Position numbers and translations under genes: made by a program. The notes under the pieces were generated by a model that worked only from the letters and a program-made list of their open reading frames with translations, searched no databases and had not been told where the DNA came from. Shown here piece by piece: positions 39,345 to 48,520 of a stretch of DNA of 64,000 nucleotides (its first letter is position 1; each line of letters opens with the position of its first letter). Source of the DNA: Gammaproteobacteria bacterium (GTDB taxonomy: Bacteria; Pseudomonadota; Gammaproteobacteria; JAJFKG01). The stretch lies in assembly GCA_021773335.1 (NCBI GenBank), contig JAJFKG010000038.1, positions 62,001-126,000 of the forward strand, in the 5' to 3' direction.

Positions 39345-40067
39345 ATGAGTCACTTTCGAGAACCTTATATTATTGTCGCACTGGATGGCTGCGATGAAAG
39401 CCGTGCCTTAAATCTCGCCGAGCAATTAAATCCCCAATATTGTCGCCTCAAAGTGGGTAAAGAATTATTTACGCGTTGTGGGCCACAACTTGTGCAACGT
39501 TTGCAGGATAAGGGTTATAGTATTTTTTTGGACTTAAAATATCATGACATCCCAAACACGGTTGCCAGCGCATGTCTGGCGGCGGCGGAGTTGGGTGTAT
39601 GGATGTTGACACTCCATGTACTTGGCGGCATGAATATGATGTTGGCAGCACGTGAAGCGATCGATGGTTATATTGGTCAGCGCCCACTTTTGATAGGGGT
39701 GACAATCCTAACAAGCCATAATGAATTAGAGATTAAAAAAATTGGTCTTGCCGATACAGCGGCTGCAAACGTAACGCGCTTAGCTTTGATGGCCGCAGAA
39801 TGTGGACTTGATGGTGTTACCTGTTCAGCCCGTGAAGCTGCACAATTGCGCACGGCGTGTGGCGATGCCTGTTGTTTGGTGACGCCGGGTGTTCGTCCGG
39901 CTAATAGTGTAGTGAGTAGCCAAGGCAGTAAACCGGATGACCAACAACGCGTGATGACGCCGCAGGCCGCACTAGCAGCGGGATCTAATTATCTTGTGAT
40001 TGGCAGGCCAATCACGCAGGCGATAGATCCTGCCCAAGCGTTAACAACTATTCTTGAACAACTTTAA
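39345..40067 (+). CDS. pyrF: Orotidine 5'-phosphate decarboxylase
   Basis: Last step of UMP synthesis. The catalytic Lys-Asp-Lys-Asp array is seen in LKVGKELF and FLDLKYHDIPNTV. The phosphate-binding end has VTPGVRP and YLVIGRPITQA. Length 240 is normal. With pyrG it shows de novo pyrimidine synthesis. Confidence 0.96.
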   Translation: MSHFREPYIIVALDGCDESRALNLAEQLNPQYCRLKVGKELFTRCGPQLVQRLQDKGYSIFLDLKYHDIPNTVASACLAAAELGVWMLTLHVLGGMNMMLAAREAIDGYIGQRPLLIGVTILTSHNELEIKKIGLADTAAANVTRLALMAAECGLDGVTCSAREAAQLRTACGDACCLVTPGVRPANSVVSSQGSKPDDQQRVMTPQAALAAGSNYLVIGRPITQAIDPAQALTTILEQL

Positions 40068-40224
40068 ACCATCACAGGCGTGTAGTGTGCCTCTCATAAA
40101 ATAAACCAAAATAATTAAAAAAACTTGCGCTATAAGTTAAATTACGTTTTAATGCGCCTGCAAAAGCGCTTTTGTGTCCTGATAACAATACTTCTAATAA
40201 AAATAAATTGAAGAGGAACAAATC

Positions 40225-40620
40225 ATGAAAAAATTAAACGTATTGCATTGCGCTGGTCTCGCGTTGTTACTTACCTTGCCGGGCTTAAGCTTGGCGGCGA
40301 GCCAAGACAGTGTTCTTCAAGCCCACGCCCTAAAATCACCAGACAAAATAGCGGTGGGACAGGCAGTTAAGACCAAAACGCCCAAGTCTGCGGCCAAGAC
40401 GACTGGCGCTGCGAATCAGGTGATTACACCCGTCGATGTGAATACAGCCAATGTGCAGCAATTACAGATGATCAATGGCATCGGTAAAAGCAAAGCGGAA
40501 GGTATTATCAAATATCGTGAACAGCATGGAAAATTTAGTTCTATTGACGAATTGACCGGTGTTCGCGGTATTAGTCGCGCTTTTCTAGAAAAGCATAAAG
40601 GCGAAATGACCGCGAGTTAG
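40225..40620 (+). CDS. ComEA-like helix-hairpin-helix protein
   Basis: A 131-residue periplasmic DNA-binding protein. The signal peptide (about 1-24, LNVLHCAGLALLLTLPGLSLA) is followed by a disordered Lys/Ala linker. Two HhH motifs form the C-terminus (VDVNTANVQQLQMINGIGKSK, ELTGVRGISRAFLEKHKG). Related proteins bind incoming DNA in natural transformation, and type IV minor pilins are encoded at 49.6 kb; a role in competence is inferred. Ribosome site GAGGA precedes the ATG. Confidence 0.87.
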   Translation: MKKLNVLHCAGLALLLTLPGLSLAASQDSVLQAHALKSPDKIAVGQAVKTKTPKSAAKTTGAANQVITPVDVNTANVQQLQMINGIGKSKAEGIIKYREQHGKFSSIDELTGVRGISRAFLEKHKGEMTAS

Positions 40621-40631
40621 CCGCCGGAGTT

Positions 40632-40659
40632 ATGCCGAGCGTGCCGCCACGCTCGGCAT
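40632..40659 (+). terminator. Perfect 12-bp hairpin after the ComEA-like gene
   Basis: ATGCCGAGCGTG (40632-40643) and CACGCTCGGCAT (48 to 59 of the same block, 40648-40659) pair perfectly over a CCGC loop. There is no following T-run, so it may be a REP-type element rather than an intrinsic terminator. Confidence 0.55.
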
Positions 40660-40901
40660 CCAGGATGAGCTGCGATATAAGGGCGAAGCGATCCTTCATA
40701 TTGCCTGTTCGCTTGTTGGCGTACTCGAGGCGCTATTAAAGCTGCCTTAAAACAATAAGTTAAGATTTATCGCGAGAGCTTCGCTCTAATCTCCATTGCG
40801 GTGAGAGTTAGATGCTTGTAAGTTGTTCTAACCTTTGTTTTAATGCACAAACCAAGCTAAATTCTAGCGATTTTTTACGCGATAATAAGTATGGATGTAG
40901 T

Positions 40902-42302
40902 ATGAAAATAACCATTTATGGGGCGGGTTATGTCGGACTGGTGACTGGTGCCTGCCTAGCTGAAATCGGCAACGATGTCATGATTGTTGAAATCAATCAG
41001 GACCGCTTAGCGACGCTGAAACAAAGTGAAGTGCCAATTTATGAGCCTGGGTTGGAAAACTTGTTTAAGCGCAATCTTGCCGCTGGGCGTTTGCAATTTA
41101 CCGATGATGCTAAGCAAGGTGTGGGGCATGGCTTGTTGCAATTCATTGCTGTGGGTACGCCGCCTGCGGCGGATGGTTCTGCTGACTTGCGTTACGTCTT
41201 CACCGTTGCAGAGACGATTGGACAATACATCAATGACTATCGCGTCATTATTAATAAGTCTACCGTCTCAGTGGGTACTGCCGATCGGGTAGCGGCCATT
41301 GTAAAACAAGGTTTGGCACAACGCCAAGTTAATATCGATTTCGATGTGGTGTCGAATCCTGAGTTTTTAAAAGAAGGTGCGGCCATCGATGATTTTATGC
41401 ATCCGGATCGCATTATAATAGGGGCGCAAAGTGAAAAAGCGTTACAGCTGATGCAGGCACTCTATGCCCCGTTAAACTCACAAGGTGATCGTTTATTTGC
41501 AATGGGGGTGCGTTCAGCAGAATTAACTAAGTATGCGGCAAATGCGTTACTAGCCACTAAGATCAGCTTCATGAATGAGATTGCGAGTATCGCAGAGCGT
41601 GTCGGTGCGGATATTGAAAGTGTGCGCCAGGGCATTGGTTCCGATCCGCGTATTGGCCCACATTTTATTTACCCTGGGTGTGGTTATGGTGGTTCGTGTT
41701 TCCCCAAAGATGTACGAGCACTGTTAAATACAGGTCGTGAGTTTGATTATGAAGCGCAAATACTCGATGCCGTTGAAAATGTGAATAATCGTCAGAAACG
41801 AGTGTTGTTTGATAAGTTACATCACTATTATGCGAGTGATTTACGTCATAAAGTGTTCGCTGTATGGGGGCTTGCGTTTAAGCCCAATACCGATGACGTG
41901 CGCGAAGCTTCAAGCCGCGTGTTAATGGAGTCTTTATGGCAACAAGGCGCGCGTGTGCAAGCTTATGATCCGGTAGCCATGAATGAAATTGCCCATATTT
42001 ATGGACAGCGTGATGATTTAGTCTTATGTGAGAGTGCTGAGCAAGCCTTGGAGGGCGCAGATGCCTTAGTAATTGTGACGGAATGGCCACAGTTCAGGGC
42101 ACCTGATTTTGCGGTAATAAAAAAACAGTTAAAAGCAGCGGTGATCTTTGATGGGCGTAATCTTTTCGAGCCTAAACAATTAAGCGAACTGGGTTTTGAA
42201 TATTATGGCATTGGTCGTGGCCAAAATCGTTTTGCCAGTAATCGGTTTGGCACTAGTCGCTTGCTTAATAAAGCGAAGCAGGGTGAAGGGGTAACGCAAT
42301 AA
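40902..42302 (+). CDS. ugd: UDP-glucose 6-dehydrogenase
   Basis: Oxidises UDP-glucose to UDP-glucuronate for surface polysaccharides or lipid A sugar modification. Rossmann motif [14 protein letters not shown], the [14 protein letters not shown] block and the catalytic Cys in [14 protein letters not shown] are present, as is [15 protein letters not shown] place the start at ATG 40902 (466 residues), where the conserved N-terminus begins; the frame is open upstream to 40812 but that part is unlike the family. The stop overlaps the galU start (TAATG), so substrate-making galU and ugd are coupled. Confidence 0.94.
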   Translation: MKITIYGAGYVGLVTGACLAEIGNDVMIVEINQDRLATLKQSEVPIYEPGLENLFKRNLAAGRLQFTDDAKQGVGHGLLQFIAVGTPPAADGSADLRYVFTVAETIGQYINDYRVIINKSTVSVGTADRVAAIVKQGLAQRQVNIDFDVVSNPEFLKEGAAIDDFMHPDRIIIGAQSEKALQLMQALYAPLNSQGDRLFAMGVRSAELTKYAANALLATKISFMNEIASIAERVGADIESVRQGIGSDPRIGPHFIYPGCGYGGSCFPKDVRALLNTGREFDYEAQILDAVENVNNRQKRVLFDKLHHYYASDLRHKVFAVWGLAFKPNTDDVREASSRVLMESLWQQGARVQAYDPVAMNEIAHIYGQRDDLVLCESAEQALEGADALVIVTEWPQFRAPDFAVIKKQLKAAVIFDGRNLFEPKQLSELGFEYYGIGRGQNRFASNRFGTSRLLNKAKQGEGVTQ

Positions 42303-43183
42303 TGACAGGGATTAAAAAAGCGGTTTTTCCAGTAGCAGGCATGGGTACGCGATTTTTACCTGCCACCAAAGCTAACCCTAAAGAAATGTTACCTATCGTT
42401 GATAAACCGTTAATTCAATATGCGGTAGAAGAAGCGATTGCCGCCGGTGCGGAACAATTGATTTTTGTTACCAGCAGCGATAAACGTGCTATCGAGGATC
42501 ATTTCGATTCGGATTATGAGTTAGAGCGCACTCTAGAAGACAAAGGCAAACAAGAGTTGCTTGATATTGTACGCGGTATCTTGCCAACAGGTGTGAGCAG
42601 TGTGTACATCCGCCAGCCACGAGCACTGGGGTTAGGGCATGCGGTTTTGTGTGCTAAAGATATCGTCGGCAATCAACCTTTTTCAGTGTTGTTGGCCGAT
42701 GATTTAATCGATGGTGGTGAGCGCTATTGTTTGCAAAAAATGGTAGATATCTATAACGCCACGCAATCGAGTGTGGTTGCGGTTGAAGAAATCGAGCCAC
42801 AAGACACCAACAAATACGGCGTAGTTGCCTTGAGCGAGGCCCAAGAACGCTACCCAGCGATCAATGGCATTGTCGAAAAGCCAAGCCCAGAAGAAGCGCC
42901 ATCTAATTTAGCAGCGGTGGGACGTTACATTTTGACACCGGCCATTTTTTCTTATCTCGAAAAAACGCTACCCGGCAAGGGCGGAGAAATCCAACTGACT
43001 GATGCGATTGCAGCCTTATTACAAAGTGAAAAAGTGTATATGCATAAACTCACGGGGATTCGTTATGATTGTGGTAGTAAGCTCGGTTACTTGCAAGCAA
43101 CAGTACAATATGGTTTGAAGCATGCGGGTCTTGGAAAACGCTTTCTTGAGTATTTACGCCATTTGCCAGAAGTGAGTTGGTAA
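42302..43183 (+). CDS. galU: UTP-glucose-1-phosphate uridylyltransferase
   Basis: Makes UDP-glucose from UTP and glucose 1-phosphate, the substrate of the overlapping ugd product. The nucleotidyltransferase motif is [49 protein letters not shown] and [13 protein letters not shown] are further signatures. Length 293 is usual. Confidence 0.96.
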   Translation: MTGIKKAVFPVAGMGTRFLPATKANPKEMLPIVDKPLIQYAVEEAIAAGAEQLIFVTSSDKRAIEDHFDSDYELERTLEDKGKQELLDIVRGILPTGVSSVYIRQPRALGLGHAVLCAKDIVGNQPFSVLLADDLIDGGERYCLQKMVDIYNATQSSVVAVEEIEPQDTNKYGVVALSEAQERYPAINGIVEKPSPEEAPSNLAAVGRYILTPAIFSYLEKTLPGKGGEIQLTDAIAALLQSEKVYMHKLTGIRYDCGSKLGYLQATVQYGLKHAGLGKRFLEYLRHLPEVSW

Positions 43184-43200
43184 GGCTACATTTGGAGTGC

Positions 43201-43707
43201 TTATTTAGGCTTGTTCTTGCCATTCTTTGCAAACTTCTTTTTATGTAATTCATTATATTTCAAACGTAAATTCTTACGTAATTTGGCATCTTCGAAGCGT
43301 CGTTTGGCAAGGTCTGTGTCGAGGGGAAGCGGCGGTGCAGGCGTCGGTTTGCCGTTATCATCGATGGCGACCATGCTAAAATAACAGGTATTGGTATGAC
43401 GTCTCTCGCCGGTTTTGAGCTTCTCTGCAACGACTTTAACGCCAACCTCGAGAGAGGTGCGCCCGACATAATTTATCGAAGCGTAACAGGTGACTAAGTC
43501 ACCGACATGGATGGGTTCTTTGAAAAACACTCGATCGACCGAAAGGGTAACGATGCCAGTTTTAGCATAGCGTGCTGCACAAGCATAGGCGACGCGGTCA
43601 AGCAGTTTAAGCAAGTGCCCACCGTGAATATTGCCACTGAAATTCGCCATATCGGGCGTCATAATCTCCGACATGGTAATACTTTTATTGCTATGTTCTT
43701 CTTGCAT
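43201..43707 (-). CDS. Acyl-CoA thioesterase, hotdog fold (YciA type)
   Basis: Hydrolyses acyl-CoA thioesters. The hotdog core shows MTPDMANFSGNIHGGHLLKLLDRVAY with the conserved Asp, and TLSVDRVFFKEPIHVGDLV. The C-terminal tail is long and basic (about 45 residues, Lys-rich), longer than usual YciA. ATG at 43707 is chosen because AAGGAA is then 9 nt away; ATG 43716 sits too close to it. Confidence 0.88.
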   Translation of the reverse strand: MQEEHSNKSITMSEIMTPDMANFSGNIHGGHLLKLLDRVAYACAARYAKTGIVTLSVDRVFFKEPIHVGDLVTCYASINYVGRTSLEVGVKVVAEKLKTGERRHTNTCYFSMVAIDDNGKPTPAPPLPLDTDLAKRRFEDAKLRKNLRLKYNELHKKKFAKNGKNKPK

Positions 43708-43765
43708 GCTTAGCATTTCCTTATGCTCAATGGTCGAGTATGTCTGAGTTTAGCACACGCGGAGC

Positions 43766-44107
43766 CTATTTGTGTTTGAAGATAGTATCCACTTTCGCCG
43801 CACAAATAAAATCATTTTCCGACAGGCCTCCAATAGCATGGGTACTGTAACGAACTTTGCACGTGTTGTAGCTAACCTCTAAATCTGGGTGATGATTTTC
43901 GTGATGAGCCATCCAGGCAATGGCATTGACAAAGGCGATGGTTTGATAATAAGTTTTGAATTTAAAGGTACATTGGATTTCGTTACTGGCGTTATCATGG
44001 TTCCAGCCAGAACCAAGCTCACTTAAGTGTTTATCGATTTGCGTTTGCGCGAGTGCAGGGACACCACCTTCGCAGGGTACACAGGTTTTTGCAGTTAAAT
44101 CGTTCAT
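43766..44107 (-). CDS. phhB: Pterin-4a-carbinolamine dehydratase
   Basis: Recycles the pterin cofactor of phenylalanine hydroxylase by dehydrating 4a-hydroxytetrahydropterin. The HH-H signature is in MAHHENHHPDLEVSYNTCKV, and SGLSENDFICAAKVD-like C-terminus is present. Length 113 is normal. The hydroxylase partner lies 2.3 kb upstream on the same strand, separated by three other genes. Confidence 0.93.
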   Translation of the reverse strand: MNDLTAKTCVPCEGGVPALAQTQIDKHLSELGSGWNHDNASNEIQCTFKFKTYYQTIAFVNAIAWMAHHENHHPDLEVSYNTCKVRYSTHAIGGLSENDFICAAKVDTIFKHK

Positions 44108-44163
44108 TGAGATCTCCTTCGGATTATGTCGTGGGTGCTAGCTTAGCATTGAATGCGGTTTGG

Positions 44164-44190
44164 CGTAAGCGTGTAGCGCGCATCAAGGTT
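44164..44190. repeat. Degenerate fragment of the dispersed palindromic element
   Basis: GTAAGCGTGTAGCGCGCATCAAGG-like sequence resembles one arm of the elements at 17022 and 22123. It lies in the gap upstream of phhB. No partner arm is present. Confidence 0.4.
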
Positions 44191-44362
44191 TTGTTCTGTC
44201 TTTCAATTGTGCAAGACTGTTTTTTTTATGGCCAATATGTTGCATGCTAACCGCGGATCAATAAGGCGTTGGGCATTATTAGGATTTTTGCAGATCTTAG
44301 TTACAGTCTTGGCGTTTGTTTGTTATATGAGTGGACGACGAAAAACATGCTGAATAATACAT

Positions 44363-45175
44363 TCAAGCAGATTGTTTACCTAAAAATCGCTTAAGCTTGC
44401 CACTTATCGAGAGCTTTTTAGTTGCTTCAGGCGATTGCTCGCCGGGGCGCAGTTTGAAAAGGGTATTGTGTTTATCAGAGATTTCGTGTTGTGGACGGCC
44501 GTTGGTGTAGTAGTATAGTGCGAGTGATTGCCGTTGCATGCCTTCGGGACACTGTAAAATGTCAGGGTGACCGTGATAGCTAAAATCAGTCGTGTTAAAA
44601 ATTACAACACGATTGAAGAGTGGGGCGATACGTTGTGCGCACGTGGTCATGTCTTTATCCCATAATTCCAAATGGCCATTGTATTTATCCTGCCAATTTT
44701 TATTGAGATATAACAGTAAATTAATGCGGCGATCGAGTTTTAAGTGTTTGTGACGATTGAAGTCGACATGCACGCCGAGCTTGCCGCCGGGTCTAATCAT
44801 ATGCAAACCGCCACCCTCAAAATGTGGGTCAGGGATCAAGCCTTCGATACCGGTAAGTTGCTCGAGAAATTTTAAAAATGTCTCTGCGTTTAAGGTATAC
44901 AAAAAATAACGTGTGAAGGGGCCAATGTCGCGTTCGCTACGTGAAGCGAATTTGATTTCGTGTGGTTTATTATAAGTTTTCCAATTGATTTGCTCTTTGT
45001 TGGTTGGAAACTCTGCCAAGATTGCTTCTAAATCCCCGGGATTAAAAAAATCATCGATGACAATGTGCGGGAAGGGTGTAGCTGCTTGATAGCTTTTAGC
45101 GTTTTGATTAACAATATTTGCCATCTTTTCCAAAGGTAATAATTCTTGTGTTAAATCAAAGTGTTGAGCATTCAT
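44363..45175 (-). CDS. 2-oxoglutarate/Fe(II)-dependent oxygenase, prolyl-4-hydroxylase-like
   Basis: A 270-residue soluble protein with the iron ligands HxD in GKLGVHVDFNRH and the distal His in FSYHGHPDIL, plus a likely 2-oxoglutarate-binding Arg in MQRQSLALYYYTNG. These features match the 2OG-Fe(II) oxygenase domain found in P4H-like enzymes and in some polysaccharide or protein hydroxylases. The substrate is unknown. No close operon partner is evident. Confidence 0.82.
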   Translation of the reverse strand: MNAQHFDLTQELLPLEKMANIVNQNAKSYQAATPFPHIVIDDFFNPGDLEAILAEFPTNKEQINWKTYNKPHEIKFASRSERDIGPFTRYFLYTLNAETFLKFLEQLTGIEGLIPDPHFEGGGLHMIRPGGKLGVHVDFNRHKHLKLDRRINLLLYLNKNWQDKYNGHLELWDKDMTTCAQRIAPLFNRVVIFNTTDFSYHGHPDILQCPEGMQRQSLALYYYTNGRPQHEISDKHNTLFKLRPGEQSPEATKKLSISGKLKRFLGKQSA

Positions 45176-45293
45176 CCTATGTCCTATTATTGATCAATCA
45201 AGTGGCCTCGAGTGTCACATATTTGTTTGCTACGTGCAAGTTTGTGCAGGCCAAAACAGTATCGTAGCCCGGTGACGCACCTGCGGTGCGCAA

Positions 45294-45599
45294 TTACAAT
45301 AGTGCGCGGCTGATGGCGACGAAACCTATTCCAAATATCATCGCTAGCAATAGGCTCTTTGTACGCCACATGCTGATGATGACAATGAGCGCCCCTATTG
45401 CCTCTTGCCAATCGGCCTTTAGCGCAAATGGCGCAACAATCGAGATTAAAATACAACCTGGAAGATAGCGCAGCCAGGTTTCAACTACGGCATTCATTTT
45501 CATGCGGCCTGCTAACCAATAGCCGGCGATACGCGTTAGGTAAATCACGATGCCCATCGAGATAATGGTCAAATAAGTATGTGAGCTAGTTGTAGTCAC
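45294..45599 (-). CDS. azlD: AzlD family branched-chain amino acid transport protein
   Basis: Small membrane protein (101 residues, about three to four helices) that partners AzlC in branched-chain amino acid export. The N-terminal TYLTIISMGIVIYLTRIAG and LRYLPGCILISIVAPF are typical. The start overlaps the end of azlC by 14 bp. Confidence 0.85.
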   Translation of the reverse strand: MTTTSSHTYLTIISMGIVIYLTRIAGYWLAGRMKMNAVVETWLRYLPGCILISIVAPFALKADWQEAIGALIVIISMWRTKSLLLAMIFGIGFVAISRALL

Positions 45600-46296
45600 G
45601 CCATACTCCTGTAAAGCTGCCGGCTAATGCGCCAGCGATGATATACCAATTACCTGGAATAAAATAAGCGGTGGTGAGTGCTGTGCCAGCGGCGACTAGC
45701 CACGGTACTATATCATGTTTGCCGCGCCACAAACTGACGAGCAAAGCCAAAAAAATTGCGGGAAAAGCAAAATCAAAACCATAGCGGTGGGGGTTGACAA
45801 TATAGCTCGCAAAGTGATTACCTAACACAGAACATACTTGCCAAGTAAGATAAAAGAGTATGCCTGAGCCGATAAAATACCAATAGAGGTATTTGTTGGT
45901 AGGTTGGTGTTTTTGTGCCTGCACTATCGTCAAGGCCCAGTTTTCATCGATGAGTATATGCAAGCTCGGATAAACGAGCAGCTTAGGTAGGTTTTGTAGA
46001 TGCTGACGTAACGTCATGCCCATCAAGATAAAGCGCAGACAAATAATAAAAGCGGTGGAGGTGATGAAAAGCGTCGGTAAGTGTTGGGTGCTCCACATAC
46101 TGATTGCGACCATTTGCGCGGCGCCAGCGTAAACCAAGGCACTCATTGCCAGGGTTTGCAATAGGCTTAAACCTTTGGCATGCGCCAGTACGCCAAACAC
46201 AAAGCCAAAAATCCCACCGGCAAGGCTCACTGAAATACAATCCTTGATACCATGTAAGAAAGCTTGGTTGGAATTTACGGCATTATCCTGCGTCAT
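45586..46296 (-). CDS. azlC: AzlC family branched-chain amino acid exporter
   Basis: A 236-residue membrane protein with about six helices. GIKDCISVSLAGGIFGFVFG, AGAAQMVAISMW and LLVYPSLHILIDENWAL are hallmarks of the AzlC/YgaZ family. With AzlD it is expected to export branched-chain amino acids. It lies downstream of phhA on the same strand. Confidence 0.9.
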   Translation of the reverse strand: MTQDNAVNSNQAFLHGIKDCISVSLAGGIFGFVFGVLAHAKGLSLLQTLAMSALVYAGAAQMVAISMWSTQHLPTLFITSTAFIICLRFILMGMTLRQHLQNLPKLLVYPSLHILIDENWALTIVQAQKHQPTNKYLYWYFIGSGILFYLTWQVCSVLGNHFASYIVNPHRYGFDFAFPAIFLALLVSLWRGKHDIVPWLVAAGTALTTAYFIPGNWYIIAGALAGSFTGVWRDYN

Positions 46297-46367
46297 TATG
46301 ATGGTATCACTACTGGGTTGGTCACTGTGCGGTGAAGTTTATCGTTAATGTTATAGGTTGCCAAGGG

Positions 46368-47162
46368 TTACGGTGACCCTTTAGGTGGAAATGTCGGCGC
46401 AAATTCGCCTAATTCGCGAGCTTTTTCTAACTTCGCAAAAATATCGTTGCGCAATACGTCATAGAGTTGTTGGGAATTGTCGATAACGAAATAGATCGGT
46501 TGTAAGATGTCGATGCGATAGGGCGTACGCAATACATCAATAATATCAAAAGGTTTGCGCTCAGGAATATCGCTTGCAACGGCATAGACAGTTTCCTTAA
46601 ATGATGACAGGATCCCACCACCATAACTTAGAGGGCCGTTAGGCGTATTGATCAAGCCAAATTCTACGGTAAACCAATATAAGCGTGCCAAGAGAGTCTG
46701 GTCTTTTTTGTTCGCACGTTGTCCGACCCGACCATATTCTTGCATAAAGTCGGCATAGACGGGCTCAGTCAACATGGGACAATGGCCAAAGAATTCGTGA
46801 AAAATGTCGGGTTCAGTCAGATAATCAAGTTCATCACGTCGCCGGATAAACGTTGCCGCGGGAAAGTGGCGGTTTGCTAATAAAGCAAAAAAAGTATCAT
46901 AATCGATAAGTGCAGCAACAGGTTCAATTACCCAACCCGTCGCACGATGCAATGTGGCTGACATTTCGGGGCACTGTGGGATGCGTGTCGGTGTCATATC
47001 TAAAATGTCTAAGCCATTAAGGTAAGCTTGGCAAGCGCGCCCTTGCACGGTTTTGATTTGGCGTTGGTATAGCGCATGCCAAGTTTGGTTTTCTTCGCCG
47101 CTGTAATCGACAATGCCGTCTGCGTCGGCTTTGTGGGCAATGTATTTACTTTCAAAATCCAT
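46368..47162 (-). CDS. phhA: Phenylalanine-4-hydroxylase
   Basis: Pterin- and iron-dependent hydroxylation of phenylalanine to tyrosine. The iron ligands are the two His in EPDIFHEFFGHCPML and the Glu in YWFTVEFGLI. GGGILSSFKETVY and monomer-size 264 residues fit the bacterial enzyme. ATG at 47162 (MDFESKY) with GAGG upstream is preferred over an upstream ATG at 47183. The cofactor recycler PhhB is encoded nearby and hisC directly upstream. Confidence 0.95.
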   Translation of the reverse strand: MDFESKYIAHKADADGIVDYSGEENQTWHALYQRQIKTVQGRACQAYLNGLDILDMTPTRIPQCPEMSATLHRATGWVIEPVAALIDYDTFFALLANRHFPAATFIRRRDELDYLTEPDIFHEFFGHCPMLTEPVYADFMQEYGRVGQRANKKDQTLLARLYWFTVEFGLINTPNGPLSYGGGILSSFKETVYAVASDIPERKPFDIIDVLRTPYRIDILQPIYFVIDNSQQLYDVLRNDIFAKLEKARELGEFAPTFPPKGSP

Positions 47163-47189
47163 GCTGGCCTCGTTATTGAACAATCCTAA

Positions 47190-48293
47190 CTATAATTCTA
47201 GCACTTCTTGTAACGCCCTCAGACAGCGTTGATTTTGCTCTTTTAGTCCGATACTAATGCGTAAGTGTCGCGGCATGCCATACGGCACCAGAGGACGCAC
47301 AATGACACCTTTGTGTAGCATTGCTTGGTAAATGGCGCTAGTCTCTTGACCGATATCAACACTGATAAAATTGCCCAAAGAAGGGATATAAGGTAATGGC
47401 ATGCCAGCGAAAGCCTTAACATATTGCTGCATCCCGGAACGCGTGAGTTTGCGTGTTTTCTCGATATGTGCCTGGTCACTGAGTGCCGCTTGTGCTGCTG
47501 CTAAGGCGATGCTGTTAACATTAAACGGCAAACGAATACGATTTAACATATCGGCAATCGCCGGATGGCTAATAGCATAACCGACGCGCATCCCCGCCAA
47601 ACCATAGGCTTTTGAAAAAGTGCGTGTAGCGACTAAGTTGGGATGCTGTTGCTGTAAGGTCGCGATGTTCGGGTAATCAGGGTGGTCGATGTATTCGTAA
47701 TAAGCTTGATCCACCAGCACAATGATATCATCGCGGATGGCCTGTAAAAACTCGCTCAACTGGGCATGTGTATTCCAAGTGCCGGTGGGATTATTCGGAT
47801 TAGCGACAAACACTAATTGGGTCTTTGGCGTGATTGCTTGCGCCATCGCGTCTAAATCGTGGCCCCAATCCGTGGCCGGCACAATGATAGGATTGGCTTG
47901 GTGCGCGCGTGTAGCGATGGCGTAAGAGACGAAAGCAAATTGTGACATGACAACGTCGTGGCCCGGTGCAACATAAGCTTGTACCGTTTTCCACAGTAGA
48001 TCATCCGAACCATTACCTAAGGTAAGTTGTGAGCTATCTACGTTAAGATATTGGCTAAGTCTCAGTTTTAACTGATAACCACTGCCATCGGGGTAGCGAG
48101 CTGTGTCAGCTAATGCCTGTTTTGCCGCAGCGATTGCTTGCGGGCTGGGGCCGAGTGGATTTTCATTGCTGGCAAGCTTGATAACATTGCGGATGCCTAG
48201 TTCTCGCTCAAGTTCACTGATCGGCTTGCCGGGTTGATAGGGGCTTAAGTTTTGAATGGCTGGATTAGCGAGTTGACTTAACGATAAGCTCAC
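47190..48293 (-). CDS. hisC: Histidinol-phosphate aminotransferase (possible aromatic aminotransferase role)
   Basis: PLP-dependent class I/II aminotransferase, 367 residues. The N-terminus LSPYQPGKPISELERELG and LASNENPLGPSP are HisC-like. The PLP Lys is in RTFSKAYGLAGMRVGY, and LRISIGLKEQN carries the substrate-carboxylate Arg. No other histidine gene is adjacent. HisC paralogues often serve aromatic amino acids, and its position next to phhA makes that plausible. Confidence 0.9.
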   Translation of the reverse strand: MSLSLSQLANPAIQNLSPYQPGKPISELERELGIRNVIKLASNENPLGPSPQAIAAAKQALADTARYPDGSGYQLKLRLSQYLNVDSSQLTLGNGSDDLLWKTVQAYVAPGHDVVMSQFAFVSYAIATRAHQANPIIVPATDWGHDLDAMAQAITPKTQLVFVANPNNPTGTWNTHAQLSEFLQAIRDDIIVLVDQAYYEYIDHPDYPNIATLQQQHPNLVATRTFSKAYGLAGMRVGYAISHPAIADMLNRIRLPFNVNSIALAAAQAALSDQAHIEKTRKLTRSGMQQYVKAFAGMPLPYIPSLGNFISVDIGQETSAIYQAMLHKGVIVRPLVPYGMPRHLRISIGLKEQNQRCLRALQEVLEL

Positions 48294-48342
48294 AGTTGTT
48301 TCCTCAATGGTTTTAGATATGACATAGTTATGATTATACAGC

Positions 48343-48426
48343 CCAGCACTGACAATGTTATACCCCGCGTACCTGAAGCAGCGAACTTTAAGTGGCCATG
48401 CTTCAGGTACGCGGGGTACAGTGCTG
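48343..48426. repeat. Long inverted repeat upstream of the KAS III gene
   Basis: TACCCCGCGTACCTGAAGCA (48361-48380) and its exact complement TGCTTCAGGTACGCGGGGTA (48399-48418) form a perfect 20-bp stem with an 18-nt loop. Beyond the stem CAGCACTG (48343-48350) pairs with CAGTGCTG (48419-48426) if about 10 nt on the left are bulged out. It lies between divergent hisC and the KAS III gene. Confidence 0.85.
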
Positions 48427-48520
48427 TCAGATGTTGTTTTTCAGGTTTAACTCCCTAGATCTGACTTTGAATGTGGGTAATAATGGCGCCGATAACATAA
48501 ATGCCCAAAAGGAATAATAA

